Assembly: GCF_022678645.1 (NCBI RefSeq)
Contig: NZ_JALBWV010000074.1
Span: 1-39,956, forward strand
DNA: 39,956 bases
Direction: 5' to 3'
Origin: Saccharopolyspora soli
Lineage (GTDB): Bacteria; Actinomycetota; Actinomycetes; Mycobacteriales; Pseudonocardiaceae
Shown here: in pieces, positions 7,993-17,322 of the stretch
How the letters are laid out: the number at the start of each line of letters is the position of its first letter
How positions within the stretch are numbered: position 1 is the first letter of the stretch
Notes under the pieces: model-generated
Told to the model about the DNA's origin: nothing
Database searches by the model: none
Seen by the model: the letters and a program-made list of their open reading frames with translations, nothing else
Program-made: the position numbers and the translations under genes

Positions 7993-9282
7993 ATGACTTC
8001 TCAGGACGCGGTCGGCCTAAGCCCATCCGAGGACAGCGGCACCGTCACCCGGCAGCAGTGGAAGTGGTCCATCCTCGCCGGGATGGCTTCCTACCTGGAT
8101 GCCGGTTCGATCGTCGCGCTCGGCGCCGGACTCTCCCTCTTCCAAACCTCCCTGGGCCTTTCCGACGGCGCGGTTGGCGCGCTCGCCGCGATCGGCCCGA
8201 ACGCCATCGGCTGCGCAATCGGCGCGTTCGTCGGTGGGCGGCTCGGCGACAAGCTGGGCCGCAAGCGGATCTACAAGTACGACCTGCTGGTCTACGCGGC
8301 GGGCATCCTGTGCATCGCATTGGCGTTCAACCCGCTGATGCTGTTCATCGGCACCTTCATCGTGGGTGTCGCGGTCGGCGCGGACGTGCCCACCTCGCTG
8401 GCCCTGGTCGGCGAGTTCTCCCCGTCGAAGGCGCGCGGCAAGCTCGTCTCCTTCACCCAGATAGCTTGGAACCTCGGGCCGGTGGTCGTGCTGCTGCTCG
8501 CCCTCGCGCTCTCCTCGCTGGACCTGATCGGGATCCGGATCATCTTCCTGCACCTTTTCGTGGTCGCCATCGTGACCTGGGCGCTGCGCCAGGGGCTGGC
8601 CGAATCGGCGCGCTGGCAGACGGCGTCCACTTCGGACACCTCCGCCAAGCACAAGCTCAGCGCGCTGTTCCGCGGCACGAACCTGAAGGCCCTGGTGTGG
8701 ACCGGAACCTTCTACCTGTTCTGGAACATCGCCGCGGGCACCAACGGAATCTTCACCCCGTACATCATCCGGACGCTCAACGCGGGCAGCCAGGCGGCCA
8801 GCGTTGCGCTGTCCTGCGCCGGTTTCGTCCTCGGCATCCTGGCCGGGCTGGTGGTCATGCGGCTGGTCGACCGCTCGCACCTGACCCGCAAGGCGATGTG
8901 GGGCGTCGGCGCGGTGATGCAGGTCCTCGCCTTCGTGGCCTACCTGGTGTTCCCGTTCACGGTGCCGGTGATCATCATCAACATCGTGCTGTTCGGGGTG
9001 GGCGGCGCGTTCGCCGGTGAGGCGTTCTACAAGATCTTCAGCCAAGAGCTCTTCCCCACCATGCTGCGCGGCACCGCGCAGGGCTTCACCTTCGGCGTCG
9101 CCCGGACCTTCCTGGGCATCTGGAGCTTCTTCGTGCCCGCGCTCGCGGCCATCGGGATCCGCCCGGTGGCCGCACTGCTCGCGCTGTCCCTGCTGATCAG
9201 CGGGGTCGTCGGGTTCTTCTTCATGCCGAACACCTCCGGCAAGTCGCTGGAGCAGATCGAAGCGGAGCGGGTACCCGCATGA
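7993..9282 (+). CDS. MFS sugar porter, probable rhamnose/rhamnoside uptake
   Basis: The product is 429 residues with twelve predicted membrane segments and an N-terminal cytoplasmic tail. The family signature between segments 2 and 3 is GGRLGDKLGRKRIYKYD, and DRSHLTRKAMWG is the matching loop in the second half. The motif PTSLALVGEFSPSKARGK after segment 4 is typical of the sugar porter group of the major facilitator superfamily. AGGAG lies 9 nt upstream of the ATG. The stop overlaps the next gene by ATGA, so it is made together with a glycosidase. Because the two downstream glycosidases appear to be cytoplasmic, the substrate may be a rhamnose-containing di- or oligosaccharide and not only free rhamnose. 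Substrate assignment rests on context. Confidence 0.85.
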   Translation: MTSQDAVGLSPSEDSGTVTRQQWKWSILAGMASYLDAGSIVALGAGLSLFQTSLGLSDGAVGALAAIGPNAIGCAIGAFVGGRLGDKLGRKRIYKYDLLVYAAGILCIALAFNPLMLFIGTFIVGVAVGADVPTSLALVGEFSPSKARGKLVSFTQIAWNLGPVVVLLLALALSSLDLIGIRIIFLHLFVVAIVTWALRQGLAESARWQTASTSDTSAKHKLSALFRGTNLKALVWTGTFYLFWNIAAGTNGIFTPYIIRTLNAGSQAASVALSCAGFVLGILAGLVVMRLVDRSHLTRKAMWGVGAVMQVLAFVAYLVFPFTVPVIIINIVLFGVGGAFAGEAFYKIFSQELFPTMLRGTAQGFTFGVARTFLGIWSFFVPALAAIGIRPVAALLALSLLISGVVGFFFMPNTSGKSLEQIEAERVPA

Positions 9283-12200
9283 CCCTGCTCGAACGGTTCA
9301 CCGACCCCCGCCCCGAGTACAGCCCGCTGCCGATCTGGTGGTGGAGCGGGGCGAGGGTCACCCGGCAGCGGTTGCGCTGGCAGATGGAGCAATTGGTCGC
9401 GCAGGGCGTGCGGCAGGCCGTGGTGATGTGCCTGGCGCCCACCGGGCCGATGTTCGGCTCCCTCGCCGACGACCCGCCCTTCCTGAGTCCACAGTGGATC
9501 GGGTTGTTGGACGGAGCGTGCGAGGATGCCGCCGAACTCGGCTTCCAATTGTGGATGTACGACCAGATCGGGTTCTCCGGGGCGAACTTCCAGGGCCGCC
9601 TCATCGCCGCCAACCCGGAGTTCGCGGGCCTGGCCCTGCACCGCGACGCGGGCCGGATCGAGCAGCGGATCAGCGGATTCGACTACTTCGGCGTCGAGGC
9701 GTGCGCGGCGCTGCTCGACGAGGTGCACGGCACGTTGGAGCGGCACGTGGGCCGGTGGTTCGGCAGCGTCATCCCCGGTTTCTTCCAGGACGAACTGCCC
9801 GCGATGCCGACCTGGGGCCGGGACTTCGCGGAAACCTTCGCCGCGCACTACGGCTACGAGCTCGCACTCCCGGCGCTGTTCGAAGGTGCCGACCCGGAGT
9901 CGGCGCGGATTCGTCGGGACTACCACGAGCACCGCGCTCGCCTGGCGCGGCGCGCGTTCTTCGATCCGCTGGACACCTGGTTCGCCGAGCGCGGCTTGAT
10001 CTGCGGCTTCGACCAGCCGTCCCCGGCCCGCGAAGGCGACCCGATCGGCGGCGTCCAGGTCTACGGCGACTACCTGCGCACGCACCGCGGGTACGGGGCG
10101 CCGGGCAGCGATCACTGGGGCGATGCGAAGGTGCACAGTTCGCTGGCGCACGCCCACGGCCGACCGCGCACCTGGATCGAGGCGTTCCACTCCTCCGGCT
10201 GGGGCGGCTCGCTGGAGGAGACCTACGACTGGCTCGCACCGTTCCTGCGCCGCGGCGCGAACCTCTACGACCCGCACGCGGTGTACTACTCGACGGTCGG
10301 CGGTTGGTGGGAGTGGGCGCCGCCGTCGACGTGCTGGCGGCAGCCGTACTGGCCCGCCTACCACCAGTTCGCCACGGCCGTGACCCGGCTGTGCTCGGTG
10401 CTCAGCGCCGGAACCCACGTCTGCGACACCGTGCTGCTCTCCCCGACCACCACCGCGCAGGCGTACCTGACCCTCGACGGCCCGCTGCCACCGGCCGAAC
10501 GCACCACGGCCTGCTACCACGAGCTCAACGGTGTCAGCGCTTGGTTCGCCGAGGAGCGCGGCGTCCTGGAGCAGGCCGGGATCGACCACGACACCCTCGA
10601 CGAGAACACCATCGCCGAGGCGACGATCGTCCACAACGGACTCCGAATCGGCGACGAGACTTATCGCACCGTGATCCTTCCCGAGGTCGAGCTGCTGCAC
10701 CCGGCCGCCGCGAGCAAACTGGCAGAATTCGTGCGCGCGGGCGGCACCGTCGTGTGCGTGGGCACCGCGCCGGTCGACAACGCGATCCAGGTAGCCCGCC
10801 CGGCGGACGTGCCGGATGTGATCCCGGCCGGGCCGGTGCGGGCCGACGCGCCGTTCCTGCTGAGGCGCTGCGGCGACACGTACGTACTCATGCTCACCGC
10901 GCACGACGACCGCAGCGGGACGAAGGCACCGATCGTCAAGATCGAGGAAAAGGACTGGTACAGCTCGGGATTCCCGTGGGACGAGTACTGGCGGCAGCTG
11001 CGGGAGGACGGCTACGAGTTCGTCCCGCCCGCGGACCGGGTCGCCCAGGTCCGGATCGACGGCCTGCCGCTGCGCGCCCAGCAGTGGGATCCCCGCACCG
11101 GTCGGCGCACCGATCTGGCGGTGACCGACGACGGGTTCCTGGAGGTTCCCTTCACCGACGGGCCGATCTCGCTGGTCGTGCTCGGCGAAGACCTGCCCGA
11201 AGCCACTGACGACCCGCTCGGCACGGCCCTGCGTGCCACCGAAGTCGAGGGTCCCTGGACTGCGGTGGCGGAATCCACTTTGGACAACCAGCACGGCGAT
11301 CTCGCCGCCGCCGAGCGGGACGGTGTGCTGCCCATCGACGTGTGGCGCTTCGAACATGCCGGTGGTGCGACCACCGCGGGCTACGGTCCGTTCGCCGAGG
11401 TCCGCGACCCGGACGGCAGCTGGCGACCGGCGGAGTGGTCGCTGTCGCGGGGCATCCGCAACGACCCGGTGCACAACCAAGCTCTCGGGCCCAAGGGCTA
11501 CGTGCCCGAGGAATTCCTGGACTGGCGAGAAGTTCCAGCAGGCGGCCGGGTCGCCGTGCGCACCCACCTCGCACTGCCGGACCGCTCCGGGCTGTGGCTG
11601 GCCGTTGGATCGGGCGCTGCTCGCCGAGTCCGCATCGACGGCCGTGAAGTACCGGCCGACGGCGCGGGCTACCAGTCCTTCAGCCCGTTGCCGAGCGGCC
11701 GGACCGCATCGCTGGAGATCGAGTTCACCGCCGAGCAGGACGGTCCGCTGCGCGCTTCGTTCGCCGTGGTCACCGATCCCGACACCTACCGCAGGCCCGA
11801 GTGGCTGGTCGGCGACGAGATCACGCACCGGTTCCAGCTGGACGAGATTCCGGCGGACGCGGCAGTCCAGGTGGCCAGCGAGGGCGCGTGCACCGTGCTG
11901 GTCAACGGCGTCGAGGTGGGCAGGCAGGGCGATTTCAACCCGTACCCCGGACATCGCGAGATCCGGGTGCACCCCTACGACCTCGCCGAAGTCCTGCGCG
12001 TCGGCGAGAACACCATCACGCTCCGGCTCGCCGCGGACGGTGCCGTCGCGGTCGACGGGCTCGGGCTGATCAGCGTTCCGGACTGGGGGAAACCGCGCCG
12101 GGACAACCGGCGCGATCCGCGCTTCCACTGCGCCAGCGCGCGTCCGCATCCGCTGCCAGGCGCGCACTGGCTCGAACCCGCCGCAGCCCAAGGCGAAACC

Positions 12201-12833
12201 GTCGTGCCGGTCATCCCCGACCTGGCGCCTGGCGGAGAACGCGCCGAATGGCTGCGATTCCCAGCACCGCTGGGCACCGCCGCGTTGCGGATCCCCACCG
12301 ACCTGGATGTGGTGGTGCGCATCGGCGACGCTGAATACCTGCCGATCGATCAGCACGTGAAACTGCCCGAACCTCTCGCGGCCGGAACGCCGATCCTGTT
12401 GCAGGTGACCGCGGTGGACGGCCGACGCGCGGGCGCGCTGCTCGACAAGGCGGTGGAGGTCGAAGTAGCCGAAACCGAGACGGATCTGCTCAGCTGGGAA
12501 GAGCTCGGCCTGCGTGCGCTCGGTGGGCAGGTCCGCTACCGCACGACCTTCGCCGCACCGCCCGGCCGGGTCGTGCTCGACCTGGGCGCGGTGCGCGGCA
12601 CGGCCGACGTGCTGGTCAACGGCAGGCTTGTCGACCAACTCGTCTGGGGACCGTGGCGCACCGAGATCACCGACGCGCTGCGGCCGGAGGAGAACGAACT
12701 CGAAGTCGTCGTCCGCGGCACCCTCGCCGGGTACCTCGACGACGCGTCGCCGACCACCGCCGTGGCCGCCGGACAGGTCCGCACCGGCCTGTTCGGTCCG
12801 GTGCGGCTGATCGAACACCAGGAGGAGCGATGA
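9279..12833 (+). CDS. GH106-like alpha-L-rhamnosidase, cytoplasmic
   Basis: A large (1184-residue) glycosidase without a signal peptide (MTLLERFTDPRPEYSP). The N-terminal third resembles the barrel of glycoside hydrolase family 106: PIWWWSGARVTRQRLRWQM near residue 20, QLWMYDQIGFSG near 91, FFQDELPAMPTWG near 168 (D171, E172) and RTWIEAFHSSGWG near 300. Acidic residues in these motifs are the candidates for catalysis. After a glutamine-amidotransferase-like alpha/beta stretch (VILPEVELLHPAAASKL), the C-terminal half is beta-sandwich, ending in a galactose-binding-like domain (VVLDLGAVRGTADVLVNGRL). The ATG overlaps the MFS stop. At its own end GGAGGAG precedes an ATG overlapping its stop (ATGA, 12830-12833), and there the 131-bp repeat begins. 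The exact family assignment is moderately sure. Confidence 0.7.
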   Translation: MTLLERFTDPRPEYSPLPIWWWSGARVTRQRLRWQMEQLVAQGVRQAVVMCLAPTGPMFGSLADDPPFLSPQWIGLLDGACEDAAELGFQLWMYDQIGFSGANFQGRLIAANPEFAGLALHRDAGRIEQRISGFDYFGVEACAALLDEVHGTLERHVGRWFGSVIPGFFQDELPAMPTWGRDFAETFAAHYGYELALPALFEGADPESARIRRDYHEHRARLARRAFFDPLDTWFAERGLICGFDQPSPAREGDPIGGVQVYGDYLRTHRGYGAPGSDHWGDAKVHSSLAHAHGRPRTWIEAFHSSGWGGSLEETYDWLAPFLRRGANLYDPHAVYYSTVGGWWEWAPPSTCWRQPYWPAYHQFATAVTRLCSVLSAGTHVCDTVLLSPTTTAQAYLTLDGPLPPAERTTACYHELNGVSAWFAEERGVLEQAGIDHDTLDENTIAEATIVHNGLRIGDETYRTVILPEVELLHPAAASKLAEFVRAGGTVVCVGTAPVDNAIQVARPADVPDVIPAGPVRADAPFLLRRCGDTYVLMLTAHDDRSGTKAPIVKIEEKDWYSSGFPWDEYWRQLREDGYEFVPPADRVAQVRIDGLPLRAQQWDPRTGRRTDLAVTDDGFLEVPFTDGPISLVVLGEDLPEATDDPLGTALRATEVEGPWTAVAESTLDNQHGDLAAAERDGVLPIDVWRFEHAGGATTAGYGPFAEVRDPDGSWRPAEWSLSRGIRNDPVHNQALGPKGYVPEEFLDWREVPAGGRVAVRTHLALPDRSGLWLAVGSGAARRVRIDGREVPADGAGYQSFSPLPSGRTASLEIEFTAEQDGPLRASFAVVTDPDTYRRPEWLVGDEITHRFQLDEIPADAAVQVASEGACTVLVNGVEVGRQGDFNPYPGHREIRVHPYDLAEVLRVGENTITLRLAADGAVAVDGLGLISVPDWGKPRRDNRRDPRFHCASARPHPLPGAHWLEPAAAQGETVVPVIPDLAPGGERAEWLRFPAPLGTAALRIPTDLDVVVRIGDAEYLPIDQHVKLPEPLAAGTPILLQVTAVDGRRAGALLDKAVEVEVAETETDLLSWEELGLRALGGQVRYRTTFAAPPGRVVLDLGAVRGTADVLVNGRLVDQLVWGPWRTEITDALRPEENELEVVVRGTLAGYLDDASPTTAVAAGQVRTGLFGPVRLIEHQEER

Positions 12834-12836
12834 CGC

Positions 12837-12967
12837 CCCTGTGTCAACCTCAGTCATCCCGAACCGCACCTCAGGGGAACGTGACGCAAACCAACCACGA
12901 GAAACCACGAAACGCCGAGATTGGGCCGGGCGCGACCACCACTGTGAATCGCGGAGAGGCGGAACTG
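12837..12967 (+). repeat. 131-bp start-codon-associated intergenic repeat, copy 1, with 9-bp flanking direct repeat
   Basis: Begins CCCTGTGTCAACC and ends GGAGAGGCGGAACTG; closely similar copies are at 17323-17453 and 26985-27115. A short partial second unit (GGAGGCGGAAC) follows to 12977. AGCGATGAC is repeated exactly at 12826-12834 and 12978-12986. The left copy holds the stop of the glycosidase, the right copy the start of the isomerase. This looks like a target-site duplication of an original ATGA overlap. Two frames cross the insert without a stop. One runs from ATG 12830 for 51 codons and ends at a TGA that overlaps the isomerase ATG. The other is in frame with the isomerase from GTG 12841. 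Confidence 0.85.
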
Positions 12968-12981
12968 GAGGCGGAACAGCG

Positions 12982-14391
12982 ATGACCACCGAGGTTGGCC
13001 TGGTCGCAGGTGGACTGGGCGCCTACTGGCCGCAGTTCCCGGACCTGCTGCCGCAGCTCAAGAAGTCCGCCGAGCACGTTTCGGAGCGGATGCGCGGACT
13101 CGACTGCGAGGTGATCGACGTCGGGTTCATCTCCGACGCCCAGGAAGGCGCCCGCGCCGCCGAGCAGCTGCGCGTCGCCGGGTGCGACATCATCGTCGCC
13201 TTCCTGACGACCTACATGACCTCCAACATGCTGGTGCCGATCGCGCAGCGCAGCGGTGCTCCGGTGCTGCTGCTGAACTTGCAACCCACCGAGGCCATGG
13301 ACCACGCCAACTTCGACACGGGTGCCTGGCTGGCCTATTGCGGGGCCTGCCCGCTGCCGGAGATGGTCAACGCGTTCCGCCGCTGCGGTGTCGAAACCCG
13401 TTGCGTGAGCGGCTATCTCGACGAACCGGCAGCCTGGGAGAAGATCGCGCGGTGGGTGCGGGCCGCCGGGGTGCGCGCCGCGCTGCGGCACGGTCGGCAC
13501 GGGCTGATGGGCCACCTGTATCCGGGGATGCTCGACGTCTCCACCGATCTGACGCTGGTGCCGTCGCAGTTCGGCGGGCACGTCGAGGTGCTGGAGATCG
13601 ACGACCTGCGGGTGCGGGTGGAGAAGGTGGGCGACGCCGAGACCGACGACCGGGTCGCGCACACCCGCGAGGTGTTCGCCGTGGACTCCAGCGTGGTGGA
13701 CGAGGACCTGCGCTGGGCCGCGCGGGTTTCGGTGGCCCTGGACCAGCTCGTCGAGGACTTCGAACTGGACAGCCTGGCCTACTACCACCGCGGCCTGGAC
13801 GGGGAGACGCACGAACGGCTGGGCGCCGGTCTGGTCCTCGGCGCGTCGCTGCTCACCGCGCGCGGTATCCCGGCCGCCGGGGAGTACGAGTTGCGCACGT
13901 CACTGGCGATGCTGATCCTGGACCGGCTCGGGGCGGGCGGCTCGTTCACCGAGCTGCAAGCCCTGAATTTCCGGGACGACGTGGTGGAGATGGGGCACGA
14001 CGGACCCGCGCACCTGGCCATCAGCGACGGCAAGCCGGTCCTGCGCGGGCTCGGCACCTACCACGGCAAGCGGGGCTGGGGCGTGTCGGTGGAGTTCGAC
14101 GTCAAGCACGGACCGGTCACCGCCTTCGGCCTCGGCCAGGACCCGGACGGCTCGTTCCGCTTCGTGGTCTCCGAAGGCACCGTGGTGGCCGGACCGCTGC
14201 TGCAGATCGGCAACACCACCTCCCGGGTGGATTTCGGCTGCCATCCCGGCGAGTGGACCGATGCGTGGAGCGTGTCCGGGATCGGGCACCACTGGGCGCT
14301 GGGCACCGGGCACCGGCGCGCCGAGCTGCAGGCCGTCGCCGAGCTGTGCGGTCTGGATCTGGTCACCGTTTCGAAGGAGCACCTGCGTTGA
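12982..14391 (+). CDS. L-arabinose/L-fucose isomerase-family protein
   Basis: The product is 469 residues. The start is ATG 12982 with GGAGG 10 nt upstream; a stop-free extension to GTG 12841 would translate the inserted repeat and is probably not native. Overall order follows L-arabinose isomerase: an N-terminal Rossmann-like domain (VIDVGFISDAQEGARAAEQL, IVAFLTTYMTS), a middle segment and a C-terminal barrel. The four metal ligands of the family can be placed: E301 (GEYE), E324 (SFTEL), H339 (MGHDG) and H436 or H437 (IGHHWALG), so it should be an active metal-dependent aldose-ketose isomerase. The substrate is unknown. Since rhaI is already present, it may act on the second sugar released from rhamnosides. 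It ends in a TTGA overlap with the GH78 gene. Confidence 0.8.
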   Translation: MTTEVGLVAGGLGAYWPQFPDLLPQLKKSAEHVSERMRGLDCEVIDVGFISDAQEGARAAEQLRVAGCDIIVAFLTTYMTSNMLVPIAQRSGAPVLLLNLQPTEAMDHANFDTGAWLAYCGACPLPEMVNAFRRCGVETRCVSGYLDEPAAWEKIARWVRAAGVRAALRHGRHGLMGHLYPGMLDVSTDLTLVPSQFGGHVEVLEIDDLRVRVEKVGDAETDDRVAHTREVFAVDSSVVDEDLRWAARVSVALDQLVEDFELDSLAYYHRGLDGETHERLGAGLVLGASLLTARGIPAAGEYELRTSLAMLILDRLGAGGSFTELQALNFRDDVVEMGHDGPAHLAISDGKPVLRGLGTYHGKRGWGVSVEFDVKHGPVTAFGLGQDPDGSFRFVVSEGTVVAGPLLQIGNTTSRVDFGCHPGEWTDAWSVSGIGHHWALGTGHRRAELQAVAELCGLDLVTVSKEHLR

Positions 14392-17096
14392 TCGTCAGCC
14401 CCGTACGTTTCGAGCACCGGGATTGCGCCCTCGGCATCGGGACCGCGACGCCGCGGCTGTCGTGGCAGGTGGTCACGGGCGACCCGGAGTGGTCGCAGAC
14501 CGCCTATGAACTGGAATTCGACGGCACGGTCGTGCGAGTGGACTCCGCCGAGCAGGTGCTGGTGCCGTGGCCGTTCGAACCGCTGCGCTCGCGCAGTCGC
14601 GCGACTGTGCGCGTTCGGGTGGCCTGCGGCGAGCAGTGGTCCGGGTGGAGCGAACCGTCCACAGTGGAGACTGGTCTGCTGTCCGCCGATGATTGGTCGG
14701 CCCGGTTCATCAGCCCGCGCACCACCGACGGCCCGGCACCGATCCTGACCCGCACCGCGACGCTGCGCCCCGGCATCGCCACCGCTCGGCTGTACGCCAC
14801 CGCGCACGGCGCCTACGTCGCGACGATCAACGGCAGCCGGGTCGGCGACGAGGTGCTGGCACCGGGTTGGACCAGCTACCAGCACCGCCTGCGCTACCAG
14901 ACCCACGACGTCACGTCGCTGCTGCACGAAGGCGAGAACGACTTGGAGGTACTGCTGGGCAACGGCTGGTACCGAGGTCGGCTCACCTGGTCCGGCCAAC
15001 GCGCGCTCTACGGCGACCGGCTCGCCCTGCTGGCCCAGCTCGAAGTGACCTACGACGACGGATCGGTCGAGGTCATCAGCACCGACGAGCAGTGGTCGGC
15101 GACCCGCAGCGGCATCCTCGAAGACGACATCTACGACGGCCAGCGCACCGATCTCCGCTTTGTCGAGTCCACTGTGGAACCTGTCGAGGTGCTCGATGCC
15201 GAGCTGACCGGGCTGGTGGCGCCCGAAGGTCCACCGGTGCGGATCACCGAAGTGCTGCCCGCCGTCGAGGTGTGGCAGTCGCCGTCCGGGCGCACGCTGG
15301 TGGACTTCGGGCAGAACGTCGTCGGCTGGGTCCGGCTCCGGGTGCGCAACGCGCGGGAAGTCACGGTGCGCCACGCCGAAGTGCTGGAGGACGGCGAGTT
15401 GGGAGTGCGGCCGCTGCGCAGCGCGAAGGCCACCGACAGCTACCTGCTCGCCGATGCGGGCGAGGCAGTCCTGGAACCGAGCCTGACCTTCCACGGCTTC
15501 CGCTACGCCGAGATCACCGGGGCCGAGGTCCACGCCGAAGACCTGGAAGCCGTGGTGGTGGGCACCGACCTGCGCCGCACCGGCTGGTTCAGCTGCTCCG
15601 ATGAGGATTTGGAGCAGTTCCACCGCAACGTCGTCTGGGGGATGCGCGGCAACTTCCTCGACGTGCCCACCGACTGCCCGCAGCGCGACGAGCGGCTGGG
15701 CTGGACCGGCGACATCCAGATCTTCTCCCCCACCGCGAGTTTCCTGTTCGACACGGCCGGATTCCTGTCGTCCTGGCTCGCCGACCTCGCCGCCGACCAG
15801 CACCCGGACGGCTCGGTGCCGTGGGTGATCCCAGACGTGCTGCGCACCGAGTCACCGACCGCGGCGGCCTGGGGCGACGCGGCCGCCGTAGTGCCGTGGG
15901 TGCTCTACCAGCGCTACGGCGATCCGCGGATCCTGGAGCGCCAGTTCGACAGCATGCGCGCCTGGGTCGACAAGATCGCGTCCCTTACCGCCGACGGGGT
16001 GTGGCGCGGCGGATTCCAGTTCGGCGACTGGCTCGACCCGACCGCGCCACCCGACAACCCCTTCGCCGCCAAAGCCGACCCCGACGTCGTCGCCACCGCG
16101 CACCTGGTGCGCTCGGCGGAGATCGTCGCCGACGCCGCGCGGGTCCTGGGCCGCGACGCCGAGCACTACGCGGCGCTGGCCACCCGCACCCGCGAGGCGT
16201 TCGCCCGCCACTACGTCACCAGCTCCGGCCGCGTCCTCTCCGACGCACCCGCCGTCTACGCGCTCGCCATCGAATGGGACCTGCTGCCCACCGCCGCGCA
16301 ACGCGAACAGGCCGGGCAGCGACTCGCCGATCTGGTGCGGGCCAACGGGTTGCGCATCAGCACCGGGTTCGTCGGCACGCCGCTGATCACCGACGCGCTG
16401 ACCAGCACCGGGCACCTCGACCTCGCCTACCGGCTGCTGCTGGAGAAGAGCTGCCCGTCCTGGCTGTACCCGGTCACCATGGGGGCCACCACCGTCTGGG
16501 AGCGCTGGGACAGCATGCTCCCCGACGGCTCCATCAACCCCGGCGAGATGACCTCGTTCAACCACTACGCCCTCGGCGCGGTCGCGGACTGGATGCACCG
16601 CACCATCGCCGGTCTCGCCCCGGCCGGACCCGGATTCCGCGAGATCACCGTCCGGCCGCGACCGCACGCCGCGCTCACCCACGCCTCGGCCCGCCACCAC
16701 ACGCCGTACGGCGAGGCATCGGTGGCGTGGCGGCGCGACAACGGCCGGTTCACGCTCGACGTCGCGATCCCGGTCGGCACGCGGGCCACCGTCCACCTCC
16801 CCGGCGCGGAGCAGATCAGCATCGGCCACGGCCAGCACTCCTGGACGGTGGCCGACCCGTGCACCGAGCCGGAGGGACCGGTGTCGACCGTGCGCGAGTT
16901 GATGGACCTGCCGCAGTTGTGGGCGGAGACGGTGGCCCTGCTCGTCGAGCACGGTCTCGGCGAGGACCCGGCCGACATAGCCCGAAAGGCGGCGCCCTAC
17001 CTGGACTTCCCACCAACCGAACTACCGGTGTTCCTGGCCCGCGAGAACCCCAACGGCGCAGAAGTCCGCCGCGCCGTCGCCGAACTGCTCAGCTGA
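14388..17096 (+). CDS. Alpha-L-rhamnosidase, GH78
   Basis: The product is 902 residues and removes terminal alpha-L-rhamnose from glycosides. The start is TTG 14388, which overlaps the isomerase stop (TTGA), with AAGGAG 8 nt upstream; the protein begins LIVSPVRFEHRDCALGIG. The domain order is that of bacterial rhamnosidases: an N-terminal fibronectin-like region (SWQV...YELEF), a beta-sandwich with ARLYATAHGAYVATINGSRV, the second sandwich ending DFGQNVVGWVRLRV, the six-hairpin catalytic domain and a C-terminal sandwich. Family 78 catalytic residues are visible: general acid E435 in QRDERLGWTGD and general base E705 in TTVWERWDS. There is no signal peptide, so it should act in the cytoplasm. 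An additional 70-residue tail after the C-terminal domain (VSTVRELMDLPQLW...) is less usual. Confidence 0.93.
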   Translation: MIVSPVRFEHRDCALGIGTATPRLSWQVVTGDPEWSQTAYELEFDGTVVRVDSAEQVLVPWPFEPLRSRSRATVRVRVACGEQWSGWSEPSTVETGLLSADDWSARFISPRTTDGPAPILTRTATLRPGIATARLYATAHGAYVATINGSRVGDEVLAPGWTSYQHRLRYQTHDVTSLLHEGENDLEVLLGNGWYRGRLTWSGQRALYGDRLALLAQLEVTYDDGSVEVISTDEQWSATRSGILEDDIYDGQRTDLRFVESTVEPVEVLDAELTGLVAPEGPPVRITEVLPAVEVWQSPSGRTLVDFGQNVVGWVRLRVRNAREVTVRHAEVLEDGELGVRPLRSAKATDSYLLADAGEAVLEPSLTFHGFRYAEITGAEVHAEDLEAVVVGTDLRRTGWFSCSDEDLEQFHRNVVWGMRGNFLDVPTDCPQRDERLGWTGDIQIFSPTASFLFDTAGFLSSWLADLAADQHPDGSVPWVIPDVLRTESPTAAAWGDAAAVVPWVLYQRYGDPRILERQFDSMRAWVDKIASLTADGVWRGGFQFGDWLDPTAPPDNPFAAKADPDVVATAHLVRSAEIVADAARVLGRDAEHYAALATRTREAFARHYVTSSGRVLSDAPAVYALAIEWDLLPTAAQREQAGQRLADLVRANGLRISTGFVGTPLITDALTSTGHLDLAYRLLLEKSCPSWLYPVTMGATTVWERWDSMLPDGSINPGEMTSFNHYALGAVADWMHRTIAGLAPAGPGFREITVRPRPHAALTHASARHHTPYGEASVAWRRDNGRFTLDVAIPVGTRATVHLPGAEQISIGHGQHSWTVADPCTEPEGPVSTVRELMDLPQLWAETVALLVEHGLGEDPADIARKAAPYLDFPPTELPVFLARENPNGAEVRRAVAELLS

Positions 17097-17131
17097 CACA
17101 TGGGCCGATTCGCACAGTGCGGTGCGACTGG

Positions 17132-17192
17132 CGATTTCGCGCGAAATCGGCACTTCCCGTGGGCAGCAGGTTCCGATTTCGCGCGAAATCGG
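17132..17192. terminator. Tandem palindromes downstream of GH78, likely terminator
   Basis: Two perfect palindromes share the core GATTTCGCGCGAAATC: 17132-17149 and 17173-17192, the second extended to 20 bp. They start 36 bp after the GH78 stop. No T-run follows, which is normal in high-GC actinomycetes. The rest of the spacer to 17322 (about 130 bp) shows nothing I recognise, although it must hold the promoter of the next gene if that is separately transcribed. Confidence 0.6.
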
Positions 17193-17322
17193 CGTCACCC
17201 GCAGTCACCCGCAACGAGGTACGTGGTCGGGAGCGAAGTCGGGACCTACGGGCCAGCGCCAAGGGCCACTGCCGCCACTAGGGTGGAGTAGAGCGCCGGA
17301 AGGGGGCGGTAGGCATGCGTAA

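Noticed and set aside
9027..12989. Very long antisense open frame (1320 codons) opposite the GH106 gene
   Set aside because: It is low in hydrophobic pattern, rich in Arg, Gly and Val, and resembles no family. The plus strand encodes a recognisable glycosidase with proper start coupling. Long antisense frames are normal at high GC3. The same holds for 3807-7568, 4585-6288, 14058-15803, 17330-19156, 19361-21688, 27105-29039 and 36790-38910.
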